A stretch of DNA of 64,000 bases, from contig CP136492.1 of assembly GCA_032768795.1 (NCBI GenBank), positions 186,001 to 250,000 on the forward strand, given 5' to 3'. Below, piece after piece: positions 31,386-41,311 of this stretch. Below the pieces are notes generated by a model that did no database searches, had not been told where the DNA came from, and saw only the letters and a program-made list of their open reading frames with translations. Source of the stretch: Tremella fuciformis. Lineage: Eukaryota; Basidiomycota; Tremellomycetes; Tremellales; Tremellaceae. Position 1 is the first letter of the stretch. The number at the start of each line of letters is the position of its first letter. Both the position numbers and the translations under genes were made by a program.

Positions 31386-31456
31386 GGGAAACCGGGGATA
31401 CCGTGGGAAATCCTGTCGGGAATAATTACAATTATATCCAGAATATTTGCCCCTGC
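31386..31456 (-). repeat. MULE right terminal inverted repeat
   Basis: Reverse-complement partner of 21149-21219. Confidence 0.87.
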
Positions 31457-31465
31457 CCTCCAGAG
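31457..31465. repeat. MULE 9-bp target-site duplication, right
   Basis: CCTCCAGAG, identical to 21140-21148. Confidence 0.85.
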
Positions 31466-31621
31466 ACAGTTCGCCACATTCGCCGACTTGCCACGAGTGC
31501 CACATTTAACCGGCCAGGCACGGAGAGTCATCGCCTCGGCTCCGGCATCTACCCTCCGTGTCCGATTCATGTTGCTCTTGTCACTTTCAAAAGGCTTCCT
31601 GGGGCTGTCGAGACAATCACC

Positions 31622-34081
31622 ATGGCGTCAGATGACCCTCCCATACATCCTCTTCCGGCCAAACGGAAACCCCGACAATGGTCAATCCTACGACTTGCCG
31701 GCGTGTGCTGCATCCTCACGACGTTTGTAGTGACCGGCCTCATCATCTACTCTTTGTCGGTAATGGTCGTACAGGGCTTCAAAGTCGTCCGCGATCCGCA
31801 TGCCACTCATGTCCACAAGCCATCCTTCGACGCCGACCTCGCCTCAGCAGTGCACGATGCAGGTCACACCGAGATCCGCATGCGCAAACCGGTCCTGCCC
31901 CTCATCGGCCATGACACCATTTTCGACGTCGTCCTGACTGTTTGGCGTAAGAAGGCGTACGACTCAGCCAAGGCAGAGAATATCCAGACTGGCATCAACG
32001 ATGGCTCCATCAATGTGACTATCAACGAGCGAGCGGCTCAGCTCTTCGCTCAAATGGACCTTGTCGACGTGTTATACCCGATAGAGGAGGAGCTCGTCTA
32101 TTCCGGCGTTCTGTTGAAGGACTGGCGAATGGGCATGAAACAGAAAGACATAGATGTCGAGTTTGATCTCCCGCTTGACCGATTGTGAGTCTGATCCTTC
32201 CGTCGATCACGCTGAGCGGCAGCTATGACAATCGTCTTTTGGGCTTCGACGTTCGAGCTACCCTCACCCTCGTACCCCAATCGCCCTCCCTGTTGAATCG
32301 GGTCGTCAATTTCACCGACTACCGACCAGAAGGAGCGGAGCCTCTGACTCGCATGGACTCGGCAATCCAGTCCTCCCTCGGCCAGCAGCTCACGTCTGTC
32401 CAATGGGACGCCTTGAGATACATGGGGATTTCGTGGGGTCTCGTCAATCAGTGGGAACTGCCAAGCATATGTGGTGGCGAACGGGTCCCGGTCAAACACC
32501 CCTACCTTGCCACACGGTCCCACGTGTTCATCGTCAATGAGACGAGGGCTTACGCCGCTCACAGCTTCGAGAACAAACACCAGAATTTAAGGGACACCTC
32601 GGTGCGCGTCCTTGCAGGCTCAACTCGGGGTATAACTGACCCTCAGTGTGGGCAGACCATGCTTGGATCACCCAAATCCAGGTGGCTATGCAATCGGTCT
32701 TATGATGCCAACGGGCAGTGGGAGACGAAGCTCATTCTGAACTCGGAGGACGGGCACGCAGTTCCAGAAGGATTCGAGGAGTGGGCATACGGGCCCTTCT
32801 TGTCGGTGCTTCCCAAAAGTGCCGGGCCTAAGGTCAGCTCTGCTGTGCTCATCTAGGATAGGCGCTGAATAACAGCATCAGTTGAAGGTACCCGTCACTC
32901 GGGAAGCTTGCGGAGATGCCTTGGAATCCGATCGTAAGCTTCCGAGTCCCCATGTGCATCGCTCACGATTACAGGAAGCAGCGACCCTTCGTCTCTCCAC
33001 GTCAAGTATACCGTGGCTTTCTCAACCTTGTCTCCAGGCCACCTGAAACTCCTCGAGGTCATGCATCCAGAAATATCCGGGCCCAGTGTGAATTCTACAG
33101 ACGACGACGTGAGCCGTGCGCATGAGCATTGGGAGTTCGTGGGCACGCTTCTCGGTCTCGGTCCCGAAGGACATGGGAGGAAACCATGGCTTGTCATGTT
33201 TTGCGGCTTTGGCGAGTGAGTTTGCAGTGCCGTCCGGATCGCTTCCGTCCCTGACACAGTCAGGTTCGTCCTGGAAATTGCGGCTCTCTTGCTGGACATC
33301 CTTTACTGGTTCACCAGGCAAACTACCACCGGTATCTCGGCAACGTCTGTGTACGCGAAGGGCCTGTTCAAAATTGCTGGTATCGTCGAATGGGCATACA
33401 GCTCATCGAAAGACGATCTCATTTTCCTTTTCATCATGGTACTCATGGGTTCTCTCGATCTGCTTCCATCCATGATGGGTGTCTGGACTTTCATCCCATT
33501 CGAGCTGTCGCAAACGGTTTCGGGAAAGAGGACATGGTCCATCCGCCACAAGATGCGATCGCATCGAGAACGCCAAAGCGAGAGACTTGAGAGCTGGAAA
33601 GTGGCAGCAGCAGTCAGTCTTCCACAGAGACTCGGTCACTTGGAGCTCCGCTGACATTCAGACTTTCGCCCTTGCCTACCCGGTCCTACTCGTCGCTCGG
33701 TACTTCCTTCTGTACCTCATCAACCCCTCCCATTCTCCCTCATCAGGCGCAACACCGCAGACATGGCTGGCATCTGCTGGATCGACCTTCTCACCAGCTT
33801 TTCAGATGACATCGACCTTCATGCAGATCCGGCATAATCATCTGGCATCGACATTTGCCGGGGAATACGCTTTAGCAGCTCGACTCGAGACTGCGGCACA
33901 CGTACTGAGAGTTGTGTCTTCAGCCGGCACGATGTTCAGCTGGGTAATAGGGCATCAGGGCGTGTGGGATGGTGTCTCGCCGGAACAGGCTCTCGATGTC
34001 TGTCTCTCTGCAGCGCTCACTTGGCAGTCCTTGCGGTACCCTCGAGTCGAGCAACAGGTCGAAGGCGAAGAGGACGAGTGA
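31622..34081 (+). CDS. multi-exon membrane protein, unknown function
   Basis: Six exons: 31622-32184, 32223-32832, 32876-32933, 32975-33215, 33264-33612, 33662-34081. Introns are 38-49 bp and all phases agree, giving 746 residues. A basic cytosolic leader is followed by a membrane helix (about residues 23-45: LAGVCCILTTFVVTGLIIYS), then a lumenal/extracellular region of roughly 440 residues with possible N-glycosylation sites (NVT, NFT, NET, NRS, NST) and several Cys. Further membrane helices lie near the C-terminus (FVLEIAALLLDILYWF; LIFLFIMVLMGSLDLL; FALAYPVLLVARYFLLYLI). The end is acidic and cytosolic. It is plus-strand and unlike the array proteins. I do not recognise the family. Confidence 0.75.
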
Positions 34082-34136
34082 TCCGAGTCCCAGAGACTCC
34101 ATCCACCCTTCCCGCAAACGATCTCCTGCTTAGGCA

Positions 34137-34182
34137 ATGTCATGCATTGACCTTGTTTTCAATAATCACTAACGTACATCTA
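34137..34182 (-). repeat. conserved CAATG...CATTG palindromic block, copy A
   Basis: Begins CAATGTCATGCATTGACC and ends AACGTACATC. Related blocks are at 37045-37090 and 38804-38850. Each lies 50-140 bp beyond the stop codon of an array gene, so it is a candidate 3'-end or regulatory element. Confidence 0.55.
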
Positions 34183-34235
34183 GTCCGGCAGGATAAGGCG
34201 GTCAAGTTCACAGTGTCGGTGAGGGAACGAACTTC

Positions 34236-34628
34236 CTACAGCACTGAGGTATTCACTGCCAGTTTCTTGGTGTGGGGCAGAGGAAGCTTGACCTCGTCGA
34301 TACTGTAATCGCATGACCACGTACCAGGCTGAAGTCCTTGACCGGCAATCGCGGTCTCCACCAGCGCTCTAAAGCCGAGATCAAGCATCTTGAAGAAACC
34401 CACAGGGGTCCCGTCCCAGGCAGCCCAGAAATCCGACTTACGCCATGTGCGATTGACCGTGCCGTTGACGGCCCTATAAATCGCGCCGAATGGCTTTCTG
34501 ACTGTACTGCCGTTCTTGTGGGAACACGTCAGTATGGCATAAATTTGATCATCGGCGTTGCTCGATCCGCAAGGGTTCACTGGTGGCGGATCTCGGGGAT
34601 CGGAAAGAATCGCCCTAAGTGTGAGCAC
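34236..34628 (-). pseudogene. array paralog, start unclear, possibly frameshifted
   Basis: A 130-codon frame from the first ATG, but the frame is open further up to a TGA near 34760, through a Ser/Thr-rich stretch (KDTNTVSESTTFTESPAST) typical of array leaders. That stretch has no ATG of its own. A separate frame with ATG at about 34819 runs into it, so a one-base shift or an unrecognised intron separates start and body. The body has LTLRAILSDPRD and YAILTCSHKNG as strands, then VNGTVNRTWRKSDFWAAW and a helix LGFRALVETAI, and closing strand WSCDYSIDEVKL, closely like the gene at 35647-36177. Confidence 0.5.
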
Positions 34629-34828
34629 CTCTTTCTCTGTGCTGGCTGGACTTTCGGTGAAAGTGGTGCTTTCCGATACGGTGTTGGTGTCTTTGGTTCG
34701 AGGGTCACCCCTCCCACTACTGTCAGAGGGAGAGCGCCCGGTAGACAGGGCCCTGCTGTGGTGTGATCCTCACTTCTCTCTAGTGAGACGTTCGAAGCAG
34801 GAGACGAGGGAATCCGCATTCTACTCTC

Positions 34829-35646
34829 GGAGCCTTGGTGACTAAGTGAACAATGAGATTGCAAAGTGTGAATGACAGCTGGTCGAGCACGTTTGGAAAA
34901 CTTTGGGCGCGAAGGTCGACTCTGATTCGTTAGGCATGTGAGCCGAAGAAGCAAGTTGTTCAGACGCCTCAGAAGTCCAAGAAGCATGGCTTGGCGGCGG
35001 GATTTCCTCGATCTCAATGGAGCTGCGTGGCTTCAGCTGAGGGCATGCATGATTCCTGAGTCTGAGGGGGGTCGTGCGAAAAGCGTATGAAAGCGCTCCA
35101 ACACGAGAACCAAAATTCTCATGCCCCGCTTTGGTCCTTCCAGCTCTGCTAAGCGACCAAGGCGCAAAGCGAGATACGCGTACATTTCTCGCTACACATA
35201 ACGATGCGAACGCTAATTTCAAACGATTTGGAATCCTCGCCCATGCGCGCTTGACTGCTTGGAAATTCTCACACATCGATGAACGTTCAGTAGTACAAAG
35301 GTCGAAGCTTCTTTCAGTGAGACTCAAAACAGCTTGAGACACCCAGTTCATGGGTGCAGAGCGTGGCTACTGAAAAGGACTGGCTTGCAGCCCTTGTTGA
35401 GCAAAGGTGACTTGAGTGTCAAGAACATAGCACGCCGTCGTGTAACATCCCAGCCCTCCCATGTCTCGCTCCAGGACTTCTTCCAGCGATGAGACCTTGC
35501 TGCCTCTGCAAGAAAATGACCTTCACACGACCTTCACACTGTTTGCGAGTGAAACATGTGGCATGCGAGCATACAGACAGTTGAGATGGGTCTATGGCAA
35601 ACGTATGGCCTAAGTAGAATAGAAGTACTGACAAGTCAAGGGACAG
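34829..35646. other. array intergenic, no supported gene
   Basis: A 169-codon minus frame (34842-35351) has no array-unit pattern and no consistent splice sites. I leave it uncalled. Confidence 0.35.
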
Positions 35647-36177
35647 TTAAGGCTTGTCTCTCGCACTGTGCTCAATCTGTTTCGTGCTTGATCGCAGGCG
35701 ATGGCGAGGAAAGGGTGAGAGACACAGCATCCCTGCATGAAGACGTTCGAGTGGGTTTTCGGATTTGGATTCGCGCTCGTCGACGTTGAACGAGTGCAAC
35801 GAGCACGAGAATTCGCTCTCCGGGATTTTCAATTCCTCAACAGTACTTTCCAACAAGGAGATCAATTTTGTCCTCAGCAGCTGGCGGAATGCCATCTGAT
35901 CTTCCTTAGCCTCGGCCCATAACTGCGATCGGTTCCAATGGCTGCGTACGGTTGAGGCCATAGCATTGCTGATTGCATCCATGCGTGACTTGCTGAGCTG
36001 ACTCACCGGCTCATTCGCCGTCCAATAAAATTTTGCGTCAAGCCAGTCTTGCAATCCATCTGAACGGTGAAAGGTCTCACGGCCTGATCTGTTGGTTTTT
36101 CGAGTCCAGAATTGAGCTCCGATTGTCAACACGTCCTTGACAGGGCTCGAGTGCTCAATTGCTTCATCCTTGCTCAT
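35647..36177 (-). CDS. array paralog, single-unit form
   Basis: A 176-codon frame. Strand-like KDVLTIGAQFWTRKTNRSG leads to an aromatic segment WLDAKFYWTANEPV, then helix ISNAMASTVRSHWNRSQLW, helix MAFRQLLRTKLISLLEST and strand EFSCSLHSFNVDE. W.KS.FW/W.RS.LW and the following leucine-rich helix are shared with the gene at 34236-34628. The ATG at 36177 (MSKDEAIEHSS) is workable, but another frame starting at 36301 (MSTTSDINTTVQSTPSG) has the leader style of this family and may be a first exon; I could not fix a splice pair. Confidence 0.55.
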   Translation of the reverse strand: MSKDEAIEHSSPVKDVLTIGAQFWTRKTNRSGRETFHRSDGLQDWLDAKFYWTANEPVSQLSKSRMDAISNAMASTVRSHWNRSQLWAEAKEDQMAFRQLLRTKLISLLESTVEELKIPESEFSCSLHSFNVDERESKSENPLERLHAGMLCLSPFPRHRLRSSTKQIEHSARDKP

Positions 36178-36301
36178 TGCCTGCTCCTTGTCCCCGCTCT
36201 CCTGCCTGGCGTTCCCAGACTTGCCTGGTCGCGACCCGCCTGTTGGGCGCTACCACTAGGCGTGGACTGAACAGTAGTATTGATATCGCTGGTGGTCGAC
36301 A

Positions 36302-37226
36302 TACTGCTCTAAGTAGTCTGTCTATGCAGTCGACAGGTGTCACCTAGGGATGGAACCGTATATTGCGCTGAGAAGTATGTTGGTCGGATGGGTCGATGCT
36401 AGAATCTCGCCACCCGCGACCGGGTCGTCTCACAGAAGTACGAGTAGCGAGGGGACAAAGGGGAGAGTGGAGCCTGCCAGGCTGCCTTCGCATCTGCAAC
36501 ATCGGTAAAAAGAGAGTTTCACAAAGGGCAAAAGGCTTCCCGAAGAGCCGAAACGAGTCTTCTGCCATCGGCCCCTAGCCATGGAAACCTCGGCCGCATA
36601 ATGCTGCTTCGCTAGCAGTAGGACGCGGAAGCGAGCGGGGCAAGACAGGCGAACGACATGAGAAGGCTTGCGTACTGGACAGAAGGCTAGCTTATCTCAC
36701 TCCTTTGGTTTGCGTAGAAGCAGGGCGAGAGGCTTAAGCCAAGTCTTGGTCTCTCTGCAAGTGCCTTCCTGGAAGAAACTTCGAGAGTCTACGCTAGAGG
36801 TAAAGGATCACATTCAGCGTGGGTCCATACCCGGCCTGAAAGCCAGCAGCGACTGACAAGGTGAAGGCTGTGTAGTTGGTACCCGCTGCTTGCGGATCGT
36901 TCCAAAGAGTACACGTACCCTTGTGTGAGTTGATACACACCAAGCCATCATTCGTGCCAAACGCGGCCGTCCTGAGGGAACTACGGTCTGTAAGCCAGGT
37001 TCCTGAGTAGCTCGGTATCCCACATTCAGACCTGGTTCTGTACCAATGTCATGCATTGGCTGAAATATCGATGTTTCTCTAACGTACAATGAAGCTAAAT
37101 GAGCAATTCAAGAGGGCAACGATCTACAAGGCAGGAAGGAAGCGTTCCGCAGAAAACTTGGGTCCTGTGAGGGGAGCTGTGATATTAAACCAGATAGATT
37201 TCTGTAGACAGATTGACATGATACGA
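36302..37226. other. array intergenic with palindromic block B
   Basis: No coding frame is supported. It contains the conserved CAATG...CATTG block at 37045-37090 just beyond the stop of the gene at 37227-38018. Confidence 0.4.
37045..37090 (-). repeat. conserved CAATG...CATTG palindromic block, copy B
   Basis: CAATGTCATGCATTGGC followed by a diverged spacer and TAACGTACA. Related to 34137-34182 and 38804-38850. Confidence 0.5.
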
Positions 37227-38018
37227 TCAGGTGTCCGCACCCTCCTTGCTGGCAACATTGCCTGCAGAACTTTGTTCAGCTTCTGTCTGAGCAGTTTCCA
37301 CCTCTTGATCATCGATTCTTCTCATGTCAAGTGAGAGGATAGAGTCGTTATAATCCCATCCTTGTTTCTCAAATATGTCGCCAACTACCGATTTTAGCTC
37401 TTCGTAGAGCTTGCCCCGCAAGGTAGAACCTTTGGCATCGGAATTCAAGACTGCACTGAGACTTCCTGTATTGGAGTAGCGCTCGGTCAAGGCAGAGTTC
37501 ACGATTGACAAAATCTCTTTTGAAGCCTCATATTTTGATGCTATATAATTGGCGGAATTGACGTGGAAGCGGAACTGCCCGGGTAACTTGGGAAAGGTGC
37601 GCGGGGTAATCGCCAGATCCACAGTTGTCTTCGAGGTCGGGGTTTCGGCGAGCTGTATGCCGTTCGAGATTTTGTCAATGTCAGACTGCTGAGGATCCAT
37701 GACGATACTGACGGAGAATGACTCCGGCCCGAAGACCGATGTACGCAGTGTCTCTTCTAAGAACGGTTTGAGTTCCGCGGTGTTGGCTTGGAGGGCTTTA
37801 AATTCTTCGGTCTTGGACATGGCCAATTTCCACTGATAGAACTCTTTACGAGTAGCCTTGGTCTTGGCTGACTCCACGCTCAAGCCGATAAAGGTTTCTT
37901 GCTTCTTTGTGCTGCCTTCCTGAGGAGGAACCACATGGACGATAACTTCGATGGGCGTCCTACTTGAGAGGTCAGGCTGCGCCAACGTACTGGTTTCTCC
38001 TAGGGTTGGGGCTGACAT
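37227..38018 (-). CDS. array paralog, two-unit form
   Basis: 263 residues from the ATG at 38018 (MSAPTLGETSTLAQPD); the longer start at 38048 is less likely because the Met-Ser leader style fits here. Unit 1 has strands TPIEVIVHVVPPQEG and ETFIGLSVESAKT, helix FKALQANTAELKPFLEETL and strand SFSVSIVMDP. Unit 2 has QFRFHVNSANY, helix SKEILSIVNSALTERY, helix LRGKLYEELKSVVGDIF and the segment KQGWDYNDSILSLDMRR, nearly superimposable on ERDWNYDQSLVHFDFRS of the next gene. TTATAGGT at 38081, read on the minus strand as a TATA box, lies about 65 bp upstream of the start. The tail is acidic. Confidence 0.65.
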   Translation of the reverse strand: MSAPTLGETSTLAQPDLSSRTPIEVIVHVVPPQEGSTKKQETFIGLSVESAKTKATRKEFYQWKLAMSKTEEFKALQANTAELKPFLEETLRTSVFGPESFSVSIVMDPQQSDIDKISNGIQLAETPTSKTTVDLAITPRTFPKLPGQFRFHVNSANYIASKYEASKEILSIVNSALTERYSNTGSLSAVLNSDAKGSTLRGKLYEELKSVVGDIFEKQGWDYNDSILSLDMRRIDDQEVETAQTEAEQSSAGNVASKEGADT

Positions 38019-38803
38019 GGTGGTTGACGAGAACTCTGAATGGTGCAAGAATGCTAAGCTGCCTCCGACACAGCCTGCATTTATAGGTCACAAAACGAGG
38101 TTAGGAAGTATGAGCAGCCCGCCTCCCTTGTTTACCATGAGGCCAAACGAGGTGGTCCAGGCCCTCGCTTAGATCTCACGATGGAGCCGCGGCCGACGAA
38201 GGGATGATGTGGTTCTCGCACAGCAGAGGAAGCTGCGAGGCAAACGCTTTACAAAGGGTCATCTAGCGCTCGGTGGAATATGCAAATTTATGCTTCTTTG
38301 GTACCCAAAATATAGACAGCAGTGGATAAGGCAGTGCAAAGGCCCGAGGCGCGGCTTGAGAAGCTTTTACGATGAATCATGCCCTCGAAGCTATCTGACC
38401 GAGTCTCATGACTTCGCTTTCTATCACTCGGACGCGGATTCTTTAGCCTCATCGTAGAACGCGCATGGAGTGGCGAATCTAAGGTGCCTCATACTGAAAT
38501 GTCTCACCACGACTCACAGTGTGAATGACGGGCAGCGGCAGCATATGTAGGGCGCACTGGTCAGCTGCTCATAGCCACCATCCTCACTGGCTTGTGAGCT
38601 CTGTAGGGTTCCTGCATTAGGCATGAGAGCGTCGAGGAGACCGCTGTTCGGATGCGCATCGCAGATCTCCTCACTGGGCCAAGCGACCGGCCAAAGACGT
38701 GTTAAGACGGGCCTCTAGCGCCACGGCGTGCTGCTGGTGAGCAGATGATTTTTGACTTCCGCTTCTGAGTCTCACAGACCGCACATCCTGCCTCGATCGG
38801 GGA
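38019..38803. other. array promoter and intergenic, no gene seen
   Basis: Holds the TATA-like box of the gene starting at 38018 (near 38081). No coding frame is supported. Confidence 0.4.
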
Positions 38804-38850
38804 CAATACTATGCATTGGCCTTGGTTTCAACATTTACTATCGTACATCT
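38804..38850 (-). repeat. conserved CAATG...CATTG palindromic block, copy C
   Basis: CAATACTATGCATTGGCCTT followed by ATCGTACATC. It lies 70-120 bp past the stop of the gene at 38923-39333. Confidence 0.55.
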
Positions 38851-38922
38851 ATTTACGTCCTTGGGAGGAGGCAAAGATCAGGCGGTGCGTTGGCGGGAGG
38901 TCGAGCCTCCTCCAGCATGGAA

Positions 38923-39333
38923 TTATTCATCGGCCGCCTTCTGAGTCCTGTACGAGCCGGTCTCGTCTGGCACGGATCGAAAGTCGAAGTGCACAAGGGA
39001 CTGATCGTAATTCCAGTCGCGCTCCTCGTACATCTTGCGCAGGGTCATCTCCATGTGAGCCTGCAAACTCTGATGCAGAGTCGAACCTTTGGAAGCATGG
39101 GCATATGCGGTATTGACCATGTTCTTGACGAAATAAAGTTCTCGCAAGGGTTTGGAAATGCTTTCGCACACCGCTTTGACTTTCGCTTGACCATTAAGAT
39201 CCTTGGACCATGCGCCCACAATCGGATTGATCTGGCCAGACTCGACCAAGCCGCTGGGCCTTCTCACGAAAATAGTCAAATCTACGAACCTATCTTTGGG
39301 GTCGTCCAGCACCAGCGTACTGGTGTCACTCAT
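38923..39333 (-). CDS. array paralog, single-unit form beside a poly-G tract
   Basis: 136 residues from MSDTSTLVLDDPKDRF. It has strand FVDLTIFVRRPSG, helix AKVKAVCESISKPLRELYF, helix LHQSLQAHMEMTLRKMYEE and closing segment RDWNYDQSLVHFDFRSVPDE, clearly related to unit 2 of the preceding gene. Upstream, a frame with an ATG near 39500 (MYPISADSNVSASEATK) runs into the G tract at 39420-39437 and then into other frames; a GTAGCA...CAG intron after it could link it to this body. The true N-terminus is therefore uncertain and its frame depends on the tract length. Confidence 0.55.
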   Translation of the reverse strand: MSDTSTLVLDDPKDRFVDLTIFVRRPSGLVESGQINPIVGAWSKDLNGQAKVKAVCESISKPLRELYFVKNMVNTAYAHASKGSTLHQSLQAHMEMTLRKMYEERDWNYDQSLVHFDFRSVPDETGSYRTQKAADE

Positions 39334-39419
39334 GATACCGAGACCCTGCTGTCTATCCAGTTCCTCCGCCTCGTCCGGGTTGACGGTAAAATGCTACCTG
39401 GAGCCTCAGTCCTGGATTC

Positions 39420-39437
39420 GGGGGGGGGGGGGGGGGG
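39420..39437. repeat. 18-bp homopolymeric G tract
   Basis: An uninterrupted run of G on the plus strand (proline codons on the minus strand). It lies just upstream of, or within the first exon of, the array gene at 38923-39333. Confidence 0.9.
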
Positions 39438-39969
39438 TGGAGGTGACGCTTTCGTCGCCTCCGAGGCGCTGACATTGGAATCAGCTGAAATGGGGTACAT
39501 GTCTGGTCTTGTAAATCTGAAAGTACGTTGAACACAGAGAAATTGATGCGCTGGATGGGACACAAGCACTTTGCCGCTGTATACTACAACAAAGAGAATG
39601 TATCGAACGGAGCGATCGCCCGACCTGGTCAGAAGTCAGTCTGGGAGAAACGTTCGAGGCCGAGAATTTACCTTCTGCCCCCAAGGCTACGAGGCTGTGC
39701 TCGCGCCCGACAATCTTCGCTTGCACGCAGCACACGTTCAGACTCCAGAGGGAAGAAGCATGACGCCGTCAAGGGATCCCTCGCTTAACGTCCCCTTCTT
39801 TCTTCTGTTCCTTTGTATGCCTCGATACGCTGTGGATCCCAACGAAGCGAGTCTCGCAGATACATAGGTATCGAATGCTCCACGACACGTAGCTTCATTC
39901 ACCTTTCTTGACTGCTAATTCGCCTTATGACGTACAGGCTATGAGGAGACAGGTGAAGGCTGGTCCTCG

Positions 39970-40659
39970 CTAGGTCATGCGGCCATACCTACGTGACGTA
40001 CATGAGGTCTCAGTGGCTCCTTCTGTATCCGGGTCCGCGGCAACGAGCTGCTCCTTCGTTGAAAGCGCCCGTGAGGAGGGGCCTCCTCCTTCAGCAGGAT
40101 GGAAGGCAGCACTGCTACACTCTGCGCTATACGTCTTTGCCACACGGCTCAGAGCCAGGCGTTTGCTACCCGCCAAAAGCGTCTCAACAGGGGCTTGGGC
40201 GTCCTCCCCCTCTTGCGAGGCATCCGCACAGCCGCTGACCGATGCAGAGCTGCGGGACTTAGTACTCACCCGCCACTCTGTGGGTATCGTCTCCTCAGGG
40301 ACATGGCAGCTGATGTCCCAGTTGTGTTGATGCCGGCCCCCACTGAGTATTTGCAGCAAGTCGTGCACTAGACTTTTGGACACGATGTCCACGTATCTCG
40401 GCGCGCTTCCTCGGGCCTTCCGCCACAGGTCGAGTTTGGTTCTTCGCGTTGCGGCGCCCTCCATCTTCTCCTGCAAAGAGTCCTCTATCAAGCTGAGAAC
40501 CTTGGGATACGTGACTGGATTTGCCTTGACATCGGCCTTGAGCGAAACTGTGAGGTGGTTATAGGACTGCGGGTGGTTTCTGACATTGATGGTGAGCTTT
40601 GCAAAGAGCTTTGAGCCCGGAACGGACTCCAAGTTTGTCTCTCTATCGCTGGTCGACAT
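39970..40659 (-). CDS. array paralog, single unit with long disordered tail
   Basis: 229 residues from the ATG at 40659 (MSTSDRETNLESVPGS). Strands SKLFAKLTINVRNH and NHLTVSLKADVK are followed by helix YPKVLSLIEDSLQEKME, segment TKLDLWRKARG, helix DIVSKSLVHDLLQILSGG and strand NWDISCHVPEE; this is the unit in its standard order. The last 110 residues are Ser/Ala/Glu-rich and probably disordered. A frame extension to 40827 is less likely. It is the last array gene before ordinary coding DNA begins. Confidence 0.63.
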   Translation of the reverse strand: MSTSDRETNLESVPGSKLFAKLTINVRNHPQSYNHLTVSLKADVKANPVTYPKVLSLIEDSLQEKMEGAATRRTKLDLWRKARGSAPRYVDIVSKSLVHDLLQILSGGRHQHNWDISCHVPEETIPTEWRVSTKSRSSASVSGCADASQEGEDAQAPVETLLAGSKRLALSRVAKTYSAECSSAAFHPAEGGGPSSRALSTKEQLVAADPDTEGATETSCTSRRYGRMT

Positions 40660-40890
40660 GCTCGATGTGTATACTCCTACAAGTGACGGTGGTTCTCGAT
40701 GGGAGGGGTTTTGGGCTAAGAAGATTCGCGAGTGCTCTCCAACTATATCCCATTCGCCCCACATCAACGCGACGAGATGATGTTCGAATGAAGAAGCAGA
40801 TCCTTTCGGCCCCACAACGCTTCGCAAGTTGGAGTGACTTTACATAGTGGTTCATTGACTCGCTCATTGCTCGCACGAGTCAGACCACAG

Positions 40891-41289
40891 TCATAACCAA
40901 GAAATATTACAGAGGGCGAGAACAGGCGCATAAGTAGGGTAGAACTCCGCTCCGTAGGTCTGCTCCACATGCATTCGCGCCATCCTACTCCTGCGCGCCT
41001 CAGGATCCTCTTCCTTGTGCCATATGTATCGGTCGTGCCCGAGGCGTCGGTCTATGTCGACCGATCGGCCTGAGTGGGGACACTGGAGCCCACCGTGACA
41101 GGTGAACCGAGGGATATCGCCTCGTCCAGGACACAACAATGCAGGCTCCACATCTCAGGATCCTCCCGCATGGCAGAGAGCACCGTCTTGGCCGACGAGC
41201 GCACCGTTTGCTTGACAAGTTTGACATACATCTCGGGATCTCCCTGCGCGCGATTCCAAGCTCGAGACTTGTCGTACCTCTTTGCTCAT
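40891..41289 (-). CDS. small spliced gene, unknown
   Basis: Tentative three-exon gene. Exon 1 is four codons from the ATG at 41289 (MSKE), with an intron of about 34 bp (GTACGA...GCGCAG). Exon 2 encodes DPEMYVKLVKQTVRSSAKT and a following EDPEMWSLH segment. A second intron ends at CCCACTCAG, and exon 3 encodes GHDRYIWHKEEDPEARRSR and YGAEFYPTYAPV. The charged, conserved-looking ending suggests a real small protein, possibly organellar, but I cannot name it. Its stop is 231 bp beyond the start of the last array gene and its start 23 bp from the permease stop, an unusually tight fit. Confidence 0.4.
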
Positions 41290-41311
41290 ATGACAACCTC
41301 TTAGGTACTCC

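Larger units (their letters stand above)
21149..31456 (+). mobile_element. complete 10.3-kb Mutator-like element (MULE)
   Basis: The ends are 71-bp inverted repeats (21149-21219; 31386-31456), about 80% identical and both beginning GCA, flanked by a perfect 9-bp direct repeat CCTCCAGAG (21140-21148; 31457-31465), the duplication length expected of Mutator. Inside are a seven-exon MULE transposase gene with two fused protease domains (22982-28468, +), a 158-codon frame (22343-22819, -) and a two-exon coiled-coil gene (28608-31004, -). The element sits in the array and separates the paralogs at 19.9-20.7 kb from those at 34-41 kb. The perfect duplication and open frames imply a fairly recent insertion. 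Confidence 0.88.

Noticed and set aside
34842..35351. 169-codon minus frame between array genes
   Set aside because: Lacks the beta-hairpin/helix order of the array unit and has no supporting exon.
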